A stretch of DNA of 8,484 nucleotides, from NCBI GenBank assembly GCA_001751005.1, contig MAXL01000322.1, positions 1 to 8,484 on the forward strand, given 5' to 3'. A program made the position numbers and the translations under genes. The notes under the pieces are model-generated. The model did no database searches. It was not told where the DNA came from and saw only the letters and a program-made list of their open reading frames with translations. Within the stretch, counting starts at the first letter, position 1. Every line of letters starts with the position of its first letter. This document shows positions 1 to 6,021 of this stretch, one piece after another. This DNA comes from Desulfobacterales bacterium S5133MH16 (GTDB taxonomy: Bacteria > Desulfobacterota > Desulfobacteria > Desulfobacterales > UBA11574).

Positions 1-2
1 AA

Positions 3-134
3 AAAGTCCAACTTCTGCGTTGTGCTGCATTTCGTAATCATTCAACGTACGATAAGTACGCCTCATGATTACAAAATTTGCACGCCTTGAATTTGAACCT
101 TTTACGAAACCGTCTAAATCGGACTTTTTACGAG
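3..134. repeat. Long palindromic intergenic repeat, copy 1
   Basis: This copy matches 6122-6252 along its whole length. The left part (AAAGTCCAACTTCTGCGTTG onward, to about 31) and the right part (from TTTGCACGCC, about 77, to TACGAG at 134) differ from copy 2 at only about three positions. The element is a long imperfect palindrome: AAAGTCC at 3-9 is complementary to GGACTTT at 121-127, 30-41 pairs with 65-76 (11 of 12 bases), and the core CGTAC (46-50) pairs with GTACG (56-60) around GATAA. It lies 6 bp beyond the stop codon of the VOC gene, so it could act as a 3' hairpin there. It codes for nothing visible. It resembles REP or MITE-type dispersed repeats, but no transposase is present. 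It may begin before the window edge. Confidence 0.85.
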
Positions 135-140
135 TTCATC

Positions 141-506
141 TTAATTGATTGATTCCCAAATTTCTATTCGGTGTCCCTCCGGATCAAAGAGATAAAAAAC
201 TCTGGCATTCCAGGCATGTTTTCTTATTCTAGTTGGATTTAATCCCGCTTTATCAATAGGTTCCCATGCCTTGTCAATGTTTTCAACTTCCAGTGCCAGG
301 GTTATACCCTTTCCACGGCAGCTCTTGATGGAAGCGCGTTTTTCATCAGCAATGCTCAATCGGGATATTGCGTTCATGCGAAACTCCACAAACCAGTCAG
401 TGGAGAAGTTAACGGGTAATTTTAAATGGTCCCGGTAAAACTCAACAGTTTCTTCAAATTTTCTGCAATAAAGGATTGTGTTGGCAGTTTTAATTCTTTT
501 TTCCAT
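141..506 (-). CDS. VOC (glyoxalase/bleomycin resistance/dioxygenase) family protein
   Basis: This 121-residue protein has the size of one vicinal-oxygen-chelate unit, a paired beta-alpha-beta-beta-beta fold that usually works as a homodimer around a metal. The first half shows the typical 'FEETVEFYRDHLKLPV' helix and turn (residues 17-32). The second half has the 'ALEVENIDKAWEPIDKAG' stretch (71-88) and the closing 'DPEGHRIEIWE' strand (108-118), in which Glu115 is the usual C-terminal metal ligand. The usual first-strand His is not evident (the strand reads TANTILY), so metal binding and catalysis are uncertain. The substrate cannot be told from sequence. No signal peptide or membrane segment is seen. 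It follows the flavodiiron gene by 56 bp on the same strand and could be cotranscribed with it. The ATG at 506 has only a weak purine-rich AGAGAG upstream. It ends just before a palindromic repeat. Confidence 0.85.
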   Translation of the reverse strand: MEKRIKTANTILYCRKFEETVEFYRDHLKLPVNFSTDWFVEFRMNAISRLSIADEKRASIKSCRGKGITLALEVENIDKAWEPIDKAGLNPTRIRKHAWNARVFYLFDPEGHRIEIWESIN

Positions 507-562
507 TCTACTCTCTAAATAGGCTTACGGTCCAGGTATTTTAGTTGTTTGGGGAATCTGCG

Positions 563-1741
563 TTAAGTAAAATTGTGCTCCTTGTGTTTTTCTGCAATAG
601 CGGCGGCCAGATCATCCAACGCCTTAAGATCCTTCTCTGAAGGCACACCTTTGCAAAGGACCGGGTCTATGACTTCTACCTTGAGATTGGGGATCATTCC
701 CGCGAGTATTTCTACGGTCTTTCCTCCCCATCCATAGGAGCCGATGATGGAAATGAATTTTGTTTTGGGACGCAGGGCGTTTGCCAAAAAAGCACTGTAA
801 GCAGCGTAGGGATGGGGTCCTGCAAGGACTGTCGGCGTTCCGACTACGAGTGTCCCTGCGTCAACCAGAGCCATGGCGAGTTTCCCTATGTCGGTTACGG
901 CTAAATTGAACAGCTCTACTTTAACCCCCTTTTCTACAAGGGCAGAAACAAAATAGTCGACCATTCGCTTTGTGCTTTCATGCATAGACACATAAGGCAG
1001 GACAACTATGTTACGACAAGGACTGAGTACCCAGTCACGATAGGCATCCATAATAAATGCCGGATCCTGAAATATTTGCCCGTGGCTGGGAGCGATCATC
1101 TGAATCTCGTAAGATTTTAGTTTTTCCAGGTTTTTTTGGATCACGGTACGGAAAGGCATCATGATTTCGGCATAGTAACGCTTGGCCGCCTCATAGACTC
1201 GCCCTTCATCCGTTACATAAAGATCGGTAGTGGCAATGTGGGATCCAAAAAAATCACAACTAAAAAGGATCCCGTCTTCTTCCAAATATGTCACCATTGT
1301 CTCGGGCCAGTGAACCCAGGGCGTATGAATAAATGTCAATGTCCTGTCCCCGAGTGAAAGGGTTTCACCATCCTCGACGGGGGTAAAGGATGCTTCGGGT
1401 ATCTGTAAAAGATCCATAAGCATTCCTTTTGCTTTGGGTGTTGTTATCAGCTTGGCATTGGGGTATTTCTCAAGAATCTGCGGAATCGTTCCGGAGTGAT
1501 CCTGCTCTGCATGGTGTGAAATGACGTAATCGATTTGAGAAACATCTTTAAGTTGTTCTAAAAGTTCATTGGCCATGGGGGGATCAACCGTGTCAAGCAA
1601 GGCAGTTTTCTCGCTTCCACGGACCAAATAAGCATTGTAGGTGGTACCGTCGGGAAGCGGGATCAATGAGTCAAAAAGACGCCTGTCCCAATCTACAGCC
1701 CCCATCCAAAAAACACCCTCTTTTATTTTTCTTGCTTTCAT
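563..1741 (-). CDS. Flavodiiron protein (FprA/ROO-like A-type flavoprotein)
   Basis: This cytoplasmic 392-residue protein has the two-domain layout of class A flavodiiron proteins, which reduce O2 to water and/or NO to N2O using electrons usually delivered by rubredoxin. The N-terminal metallo-beta-lactamase-like domain (about 1-240) keeps every diiron ligand I can place: H77, E79, D81 and H82 in HAEQDH, H144 in VHWPETM, D163 in CDFFGSH and H220 in APSHG. The C-terminal flavodoxin domain (about 244-390) has the FMN loop-like stretch PYVSMHESTKRM, then VVGTPTVLAGPHPY and IIGSYGWGG. No rubredoxin or flavin-reductase extension is fused, and length is normal for the class. I chose the ATG at 1741 because AAAGGAGGAGGT lies directly before it; an in-frame ATG ten codons upstream would bury that ribosome binding site. 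A good promoter lies at 1819-1847. Likely role: detoxifying oxygen or nitric oxide in a strict anaerobe. Confidence 0.95.
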   Translation of the reverse strand: MKARKIKEGVFWMGAVDWDRRLFDSLIPLPDGTTYNAYLVRGSEKTALLDTVDPPMANELLEQLKDVSQIDYVISHHAEQDHSGTIPQILEKYPNAKLITTPKAKGMLMDLLQIPEASFTPVEDGETLSLGDRTLTFIHTPWVHWPETMVTYLEEDGILFSCDFFGSHIATTDLYVTDEGRVYEAAKRYYAEIMMPFRTVIQKNLEKLKSYEIQMIAPSHGQIFQDPAFIMDAYRDWVLSPCRNIVVLPYVSMHESTKRMVDYFVSALVEKGVKVELFNLAVTDIGKLAMALVDAGTLVVGTPTVLAGPHPYAAYSAFLANALRPKTKFISIIGSYGWGGKTVEILAGMIPNLKVEVIDPVLCKGVPSEKDLKALDDLAAAIAEKHKEHNFT

Positions 1742-1786
1742 ACCTCCTCCTTTGTTTTTTTGATAACGCATTTAAAATTTCAATCC

Positions 1787-1796
1787 TAATGATAAT
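1787..1796 (-). promoter_or_regulatory. AT-rich operator-like site downstream of the flavodiiron promoter
   Basis: On the minus strand this reads ATTATCATTA, about 16-25 nt after the predicted transcription start of the flavodiiron gene. The same 10-mer occurs, on the other strand, inside the 19-bp Fur-like site at 6022-6040. It resembles part of a Fur/PerR-type box, but only about half of the 19-bp consensus matches here, so it is a weak candidate. Confidence 0.2.
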
Positions 1797-1818
1797 GCCC
1801 CTTTAATTATTTGACGCC

Positions 1819-1847
1819 ATTTTTCGTACAACATATGAGTTTGTCAA
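1819..1847 (-). promoter_or_regulatory. Sigma70-type promoter for the flavodiiron gene
   Basis: On the minus strand a perfect -35 box TTGACA (1847-1842) is followed by a 17-bp spacer and AAAAAT (1824-1819), which matches the -10 consensus at four of six positions. It lies about 80 bp upstream of the ATG at 1741, leaving a leader that ends in a strong Shine-Dalgarno. It would separate the flavodiiron/VOC pair from the cupin gene upstream. Confidence 0.55.
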
Positions 1848-1920
1848 GGATATATCTATTGCTCCTCACTTAGTATGTTACACCTATTCATTCCGTTGCT
1901 TTTTAAGAGTTGGATGAAAC

Positions 1921-2256
1921 TCATTCGCCACGAATCATAACCAGCAGCATCTTAAATTTTTCTTCCGCGCTAAGCGAGTGAGGAACGTTAGCTGGCATGA
2001 TCAGCATTTCTCCGGCATTCACGGTTTGTGTCTTTCCTCCGATAGTGATCCTGGCCTGCCCGTCCAAAATATATACCACGGCATCAAAAGGGGCTGTGTG
2101 CTCACTCAACCCCTGGCCCGAATCAAATGCAAAGAGAGTAATATTGCCGATATCTTTTTTTAGTAATGTCTTGCTTACTACAGAGCCATCAGCATAATTT
2201 ACATGCTTTTCCAGATTGAAAGGGATGCCTTTGAGTGTTGCGGGTTTATTGTTCAT
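1921..2256 (-). CDS. Small single-domain cupin protein
   Basis: This 111-residue protein is one cupin beta-barrel (about 35-108), the size of the small stand-alone cupins common in anaerobes. Motif 1 is visible as GLSEHTAPFDAVVYILDG (49-66) and motif 2 as PANVPHSLSA (88-97). His53 and His93 are in ligand positions, but the second motif-1 His is Ala55 and the usual Glu is not clearly present (Asp58 is nearest). Metal binding may therefore be incomplete, and the protein could be a sensor or binding protein rather than an enzyme. The substrate is unknown. The ATG at 2256 is preceded by AAAGGAGG with a 5-nt spacing; a longer in-frame reading that starts inside the kinase gene lacks such support. 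It lies 127 bp downstream of the kinase gene on the same strand, so it may be read through from that unit or have its own promoter, which I cannot identify. Confidence 0.88.
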   Translation of the reverse strand: MNNKPATLKGIPFNLEKHVNYADGSVVSKTLLKKDIGNITLFAFDSGQGLSEHTAPFDAVVYILDGQARITIGGKTQTVNAGEMLIMPANVPHSLSAEEKFKMLLVMIRGE

Positions 2257-2383
2257 GACTGCCTCCTTTTTTGAGATATGAAATGCGTTTACTGCTAACA
2301 TCTCATCAATTAGTTTAGTTAGTGCCCATCCATAACTGGCTATTTTGCCCAGGAAGCAAGTGGATAGCAGTCCATGCAATCCG

Positions 2384-4036
2384 CTATAAATCCCGGAAAT
2401 CCGCAACCTTCAGTTCAACGCCAAGTTTACGGGCTTTGATGCTGAACTCCTCCATCAAACGGTTCAGTTCCAGTTGGTGCTCATCTCTGTACATCAAAAA
2501 AACGGTGGACATTTTCCGCTGTTCGGGTGGCAGGTATTTTTGTGTCAGGCTAAAATCCTTAGCAATCGTCTGGAGGGCTGATAGCGCCTGGCCGGCAGTC
2601 TGATATCTTTTTAACGGATCACGACTACAGGCTTTACGGATAAATCCGCGCAATCCATCTGGCAAATTCGGCATCACATCTCCAGGATCCGGGACGTCGC
2701 GGTTTAGGTGCATTTCGAATAATCGCCTTAAGTCTTTTACCGGGAAAGGTTTTTTTCCGGTTACCATCTCGAAGGCGGTTATGCCCAATGCATAGATGTC
2801 GGTTCGCTGGTCCAGGGGTTCGCTCCGTATCTGCTCCGGAGCCATGTAGAATGCCGTGCCAAAAGACGTCATATCCTCAGTACCAATAGAACAGGCCAAC
2901 CCAAAGTCAAGAATTTTTATCCGATCGTCTCGTCGCACGAATATATTGGTCGTGTTAATATCCCGATGAATGATATCCCGCTGGTGGGCGTAGTCCAGAC
3001 CGGAACAGATCTGTATTAAGTAATGTACTGCGGCCGGCGGAGGTATGGTTTTCAAACGCTCCAATAATCCTTCCAAGGATATACCATCTACCAACTCCTC
3101 AATGATGAAAACCGTGCGGTAGCGTTCTTCAATGTCGTATACCCTGATAATGTTATCGTGATTCAGGCTTGCAATGGTTTTGGCTTCGCTATGAAAGCTA
3201 TCCAAGAACTCATCGTTGGTAGCCATATCGTGTCGCATCATTTTAATGGCCACAGGCATGTTCAAACCCTTATGAATGCCTTTGTAAACGATGCTGAAGG
3301 CGCCACGGCCGATAATATCAGTGGTCACATATTTTCCAATAGTCCTGTATGCGGTTGGTCTTCGGGAGTCAAGCCGATCGGCAACAATTTCGGTTAAAAA
3401 GGTTAGCAACTCAGGATCTTTTGTTGAAATATCCTCGAAATTCTCTCTTTTTAAAACCCAAAGTTCCATATCGGTTTCGGCTTCAACATGAGCACGGCGA
3501 GGCTCTCCGGTCAATATCCCCAACCCGCCGACGATATCTCCTTCACCGTAATGATCTACAGGGTGAAGGCTACCTTCTTTCTCCACAACAACCAGACATG
3601 ATCCCCGTTGAATAATATAAGCCGTATCTTCTACTTCTCCCTGGCAAACAAACCGTTCTCCTTTTTTGATATGTTTATAGGCCATTTTGTCGAAAACGGG
3701 ATTTCTGTCATCCTGGGAGATAAATCTTAAAAACTTGGTGTGCCGATTTGCGGTCCTTTCTTCTTCTTGAACCGTTTTGTAAAAACTACAGCTCATGCAG
3801 GAGTTCCGCTTTTCAGCAAATGTTCCTTGGACTTTACCTTCACAAAATGTGCCGGCAACGGCCCAACAGATTCTACCACCACAGGTCCCCGAATTTATGC
3901 CGTCAAAGGAAATATCAGCCGCCGCAGGGCATATTCCGAATTCATCCGCTTTTATTCCTCCGGGTTCTCTTCCACATTTCATATATTCCCAGCAATTTCG
4001 TCTTTTTGGGTTCAATTGAATTCTTCCTTTTATCAA
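2384..4036 (-). CDS. Two-CW / cyclic-nucleotide-binding / Ser-Thr protein kinase fusion
   Basis: This 550-residue soluble signalling protein has three parts. Residues 13-86 form a Cys-rich two-CW-like domain (C15-W, C21, C36, C52, C57-W, C65, C80, C83), probably metal-binding or redox-active. Residues about 115-222 form a cyclic-nucleotide-binding-type barrel. Residues about 236-492 form a Hanks-type kinase with glycine loop GRGAF (242-246), VAIK Lys265, alpha-C Glu284, HRD at 357-359, Asn364, DFG at 377-379 and APE at 399-401. The C-terminal tail (500-550) has no domain I can name. Two oddities: the HRD-x-K lysine is Asn361, and the barrel's phosphate-binding cassette has Gly171 where Glu is usual, although Arg180 is present. 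No membrane segment is visible. The start is uncertain: TTG at 4036 overlaps the HPP stop as TTGA, while TTG at 4015 has a better ribosome binding site (AAAGGAAG). It is the last gene of a CBS-HPP-kinase unit. Confidence 0.92.
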   Translation of the reverse strand: MIKGRIQLNPKRRNCWEYMKCGREPGGIKADEFGICPAAADISFDGINSGTCGGRICWAVAGTFCEGKVQGTFAEKRNSCMSCSFYKTVQEEERTANRHTKFLRFISQDDRNPVFDKMAYKHIKKGERFVCQGEVEDTAYIIQRGSCLVVVEKEGSLHPVDHYGEGDIVGGLGILTGEPRRAHVEAETDMELWVLKRENFEDISTKDPELLTFLTEIVADRLDSRRPTAYRTIGKYVTTDIIGRGAFSIVYKGIHKGLNMPVAIKMMRHDMATNDEFLDSFHSEAKTIASLNHDNIIRVYDIEERYRTVFIIEELVDGISLEGLLERLKTIPPPAAVHYLIQICSGLDYAHQRDIIHRDINTTNIFVRRDDRIKILDFGLACSIGTEDMTSFGTAFYMAPEQIRSEPLDQRTDIYALGITAFEMVTGKKPFPVKDLRRLFEMHLNRDVPDPGDVMPNLPDGLRGFIRKACSRDPLKRYQTAGQALSALQTIAKDFSLTQKYLPPEQRKMSTVFLMYRDEHQLELNRLMEEFSIKARKLGVELKVADFRDL

Positions 4037-4569
4037 ATCCAGAATTCCGGGTACCGTCGGCTTTTAGGTATGTTATTTATTAAAAGTGCAACCACCAGCA
4101 TGATCGTCGCACCGAGACCAGCGGGTATAATTGCATAAAGGTAGCCAAGGTTATGAATTTTCTGACTTCCGATGACCGCGATTAACGCGGTGGCTCCGCC
4201 GGGTGGATGAAGTGTCTTGGTAGCGTGCATCACCGCGATCGCCGTTGCAACGGCTATAGATGCAGCCAACCACATGTGGTTGTTGAGCAAATTATATGTC
4301 GTCACCCCAATAATTGCTGAAATTACATGGCCGCCGATAAGATTTCTCGGTTGGGCCAATGGACTTCTGACAGCACCATAAATCAAAACGGCGGTAGCAC
4401 CAAAGGAGCCAATGATCATAACCAGATCGGTTCCCTTGAAAATGTTATAATTTATAAATGCTACCAAAGCAATGCCTAAGAAAGCGCCGATCCAGGACCA
4501 GATGATTTCGGAAAGACTCACCGCCGGGGGGCTCTTGGTCGTTCCTTTCATTTTCTTGATATATTTCAT
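4033..4569 (-). CDS. HPP family integral membrane protein
   Basis: This 178-residue membrane protein has the hallmark HPP motif in KTLHPPGGATAL (118-129) and the family's other conserved stretches, SFGATAVLIYGAVRSPLAQP (55-74) and RNLIGGHVIS (75-84). Hydrophobic segments lie at about 21-41, 48-66, 78-95, 99-115 and 143-165. The C-terminal RRYPEFW is typical of the family. Chloroplast and cyanobacterial members have been linked to nitrite transport; for this bacterial protein the substrate is inferred only. The ATG at 4569 follows the stop of the CBS gene after a single base, and its own stop overlaps the kinase TTG start, so translation is probably coupled on both sides. The ribosome binding site is weak, which fits coupling. 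HPP and CBS domains also occur fused in one protein, which supports a physical or functional link with the gene upstream. Confidence 0.93.
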   Translation of the reverse strand: MKYIKKMKGTTKSPPAVSLSEIIWSWIGAFLGIALVAFINYNIFKGTDLVMIIGSFGATAVLIYGAVRSPLAQPRNLIGGHVISAIIGVTTYNLLNNHMWLAASIAVATAIAVMHATKTLHPPGGATALIAVIGSQKIHNLGYLYAIIPAGLGATIMLVVALLINNIPKSRRYPEFWI

Positions 4570-4570
4570 A

Positions 4571-5194
4571 TCATTCTTTGCTCTCTATTGAATTTTCTAT
4601 ATAGCAGGAAGCTTTCACAATATCAGTTCTGGTTACGATTCCGACGAGTTTATTGTTCTCGCCGGTAATTGGTACTCGATTAATATTTTTGTCGGTAAAC
4701 GTATTTGCTATTATAGAAATGGGGGTGTTTTCACCAACAGTAATCACAAGAGATGTCATAATATCTTCTGCGTTCTGCTTTCGCATGGATATGGCAACAC
4801 ATCCTTTACTTTTTAAACAATGGGCAACAACGCCCATAAATGTTCTCTTGTCCTGGGCGCCCATGTGGAATAAAAAGTCTTTTTCTGAAATAACACCAAC
4901 AACTCTTCTGTGATCGTCGATTACAGGGACTCCAGAGATAAGGTGACGGTTCAGAATGTCGGCCACGTCTTCTAAAGAAGTGTCCTTTTTAACAAAAACG
5001 ACATTTCTGGTCATAACATCTTTTGCTTTGACTGAATGCTTCAGTCGTTCCACAGTATGTCTGTATGCAAAACGGTAAATTTCTTTAAAATCGCCGGGGG
5101 TGATGTCCAGATATCCACTGATGTCCTTCATTGCCTTTAAAATATCGTCGTCTGATATATCCATAGGGCAAGAGTCGATATGTTGATTTTTCAT
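4571..5194 (-). CDS. CBS-pair domain protein
   Basis: This 207-residue soluble protein has two CBS motifs that would form one Bateman module binding an adenine nucleotide. CBS1 covers about 57-112 (KDVMTRNVVFV to VGVISEKDFLFHM) and CBS2 about 141-197 (EDIMTSLVITV to LVGIVTRTDIVKA). A 28-residue linker with Cys126 and Cys132 separates them. Residues 12-52 form a helical N-terminal segment (DISDDDILKAMKDISGYLDI) that I remember from related desulfobacterial CBS proteins but cannot assign a function. It is the first gene of a unit with HPP and kinase, one base before HPP, so it may be the energy- or nucleotide-sensing subunit of the membrane protein. The ATG at 5194 follows GAAGGG with a suitable spacing. 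A palindromic operator and promoter lie about 140-165 bp upstream. It lacks enzyme domains. Confidence 0.92.
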   Translation of the reverse strand: MKNQHIDSCPMDISDDDILKAMKDISGYLDITPGDFKEIYRFAYRHTVERLKHSVKAKDVMTRNVVFVKKDTSLEDVADILNRHLISGVPVIDDHRRVVGVISEKDFLFHMGAQDKRTFMGVVAHCLKSKGCVAISMRKQNAEDIMTSLVITVGENTPISIIANTFTDKNINRVPITGENNKLVGIVTRTDIVKASCYIENSIESKE

Positions 5195-5331
5195 TTGGTT
5201 ATCCCTTCTACTTCTACAGTTAAATCGCCTCCATCGATTCTCCCTTCGGCGTTTAGTATAGATTTTTAGAGAGTTATTCAGGCTTGTCTGTTTAACCTTC
5301 TGGTAGAATATATTTTCTTTTTACTTAAAAA

Positions 5332-5359
5332 AAGATATTGTTTCATTGACTTAAGTCAA
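5332..5359 (-). promoter_or_regulatory. Candidate promoter of the CBS-HPP-kinase operon
   Basis: On the minus strand TTGACT (5359-5354), a 16-bp spacer and TATCTT (5337-5332) form a plausible sigma70 promoter. Its -35 box lies inside the perfect palindrome at 5345-5360, so a regulator bound there would be expected to block RNA polymerase. An alternative -10, TATATT at 5312-5307, would put the palindrome near -52 instead. The leader to the CBS start codon would be about 130 nt. Confidence 0.4.
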
Positions 5360-5360
5360 T
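5345..5360. promoter_or_regulatory. CRP/FNR-type (HcpR-like) palindromic operator
   Basis: ATTGACTTAAGTCAAT is a perfect 16-bp inverted repeat of the form TTGAC-N4-GTCAA. That form matches the site described for HcpR, the CRP/FNR-family regulator of nitrosative stress and sulfate-reduction genes in Desulfovibrio and relatives. It also resembles FNR-type sites more loosely. It overlaps the predicted -35 box of the CBS-HPP-kinase unit, which favours repression. No regulator gene is in the window, so the cognate protein is inferred. Confidence 0.55.
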
Positions 5361-5390
5361 TGTTATGCGTGCAAGGCAAATTAGGGTGAT

Positions 5391-5437
5391 GCTAATGATA
5401 GGCGTTGTCAGTTTTCAAAACAACGCTGTCCATTAGC
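5391..5437. repeat. Interrupted inverted repeat between the DsrE and CBS genes
   Basis: Outer arms GCTAATG (5391-5397) and CATTAGC (5431-5437) and inner arms GCGTTGT (5402-5408) and ACAACGC (5420-5426) are perfect complements, separated by a symmetric 4x4-nt mismatch and an 11-nt loop. A further pair, GGCAAA at 5375-5380 and TTTGCC at 5455-5460, extends the symmetry. It begins about 50 nt after the DsrE stop on the minus strand but has no T-run, so it is not a classical terminator. It could be an RNA-stabilising hairpin or a two-step protein-binding site. The rest of the 5195-5486 gap holds the operator and promoter listed separately. Confidence 0.6.
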
Positions 5438-5486
5438 TTGGTTTGTCATAATGTTTTGCCAAATGGGCAGTGAGGAAAGCGGCATT

Positions 5487-5843
5487 CTAAAAGGTCAATG
5501 CTTGATATTCGTTTAATAAATTAATCAGAAAGGGTGCCCCTTCTATCTCTACCCCCGGAATCATTTCATCGAGGGATAAATACCTGTGGTCCACTCAGGC
5601 TTTACAGACGTATATCGTGGCACCATGTTCCGTTAAGTAATCAATAAAAGGCTTCATTTCTTCGCCGGTAGATGCCTTTACACCTTCAGCCATGCCAAAT
5701 TGAGCCCAGTGAATCGCATCATCCACAAGAAACACCTTAACATCGTGTCCCTTCTCGCAGGCCACCTGAGCAAACTGGAAAGCACGGGTCGCCCGACCGG
5801 CTTTTTCAAATCCGTTGGAAATAACAAACAGCAACTTTTTCAC
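5487..5843 (-). CDS. DsrE-family protein, probable selenoprotein (in-frame TGA at 5597-5595)
   Basis: This small cytoplasmic DsrE-fold protein has 118 residues if the TGA is read through; stopping at TGA would leave only 82, short for the family. The N-terminus MKKLLFVISNGFEKAGRATR and the middle VFLVDDAIHWAQFG are typical of DsrE-like proteins, which bind or relay sulfur or carry out thiol chemistry. The TGA is codon 83 and follows Cys80-Lys-Ala. Related proteins carry C-x2-C-x3-R here, and the downstream codons give VDHR then DEMIPGVEIEGAPFLINLL, ending in TAG after a normal family-like C-terminus. I therefore read codon 83 as selenocysteine, giving CxxU. A hairpin lies 19 nt after the TGA. 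The start is GTG at 5843, 8 nt after AAAGGAGG; the GTG at 5852 overlaps that site. A recent nonsense mutation or a base error is the alternative. Stand-alone gene, divergent from the RACo-like gene. Confidence 0.75.
5552..5575 (-). promoter_or_regulatory. Candidate bacterial SECIS hairpin
   Basis: On the minus strand, within the coding sequence, CCCTCG (5575-5570) pairs with CGGGGG (5557-5552) as six base pairs with one G-U, around a 12-nt loop ATGAAATGATTC. Inside the loop AT/AT or GAA/TTC pairing could leave a small apical loop that contains or starts with G. The stem starts 19 nt and the loop 25 nt after the TGA, within the spacing usual for bacterial SECIS elements. An alternative stem, TTTATCCC with GGGGTAGA, is also possible. 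Bacterial SECIS elements vary, so this supports but does not prove selenocysteine insertion. Confidence 0.45.
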
Positions 5844-6021
5844 AGTTTTCACCTCCTTTTATTTAGTTCCCAAATAGAAAATACACCCGGAAAATGGATT
5901 TTATTTATACAATACTTAGGCGCAGACAAAATTGATGCAAAACCTTATTGATCAAGGGTTTCGTAAAATTTGGTTTTGGATTTTGAATCATCTGAGTAGT
6001 AGCAATAATTTCAAATAATAT

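Noticed and set aside
2257..2406. A 50-residue N-terminal extension of the cupin overlapping the kinase gene
   Set aside because: The ATG at 2256 has a strong AAAGGAGG site at good spacing, and the extension runs into the kinase coding end and has no cupin character.
3740..4138. A plus-strand reading frame of 132 codons
   Set aside because: It lies opposite the clearly conserved kinase N-terminus and HPP C-terminus, has low-complexity Phe/Ser/Pro content and resembles no protein family.
5225..5245. A tiny upstream reading frame (ATG-GAG-GCG-ATT-TAA on the minus strand) with an AAGGGAG site in front of the CBS gene
   Set aside because: Four codons are too few to support a leader peptide, and no attenuator structure follows it.
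5391..5437. Rho-independent terminator of the DsrE gene
   Set aside because: The hairpin is not followed by a T-run on the minus strand and the stem is interrupted by a 4x4 mismatch.
5595..5852. The DsrE gene as a simply truncated protein or a pseudogene
   Set aside because: The reading frame after the TGA stays open for 35 codons, keeps family-like residues and ends at the usual length, with no frameshift. That is unlikely for a decayed gene, although a very recent nonsense mutation cannot be excluded from sequence alone.
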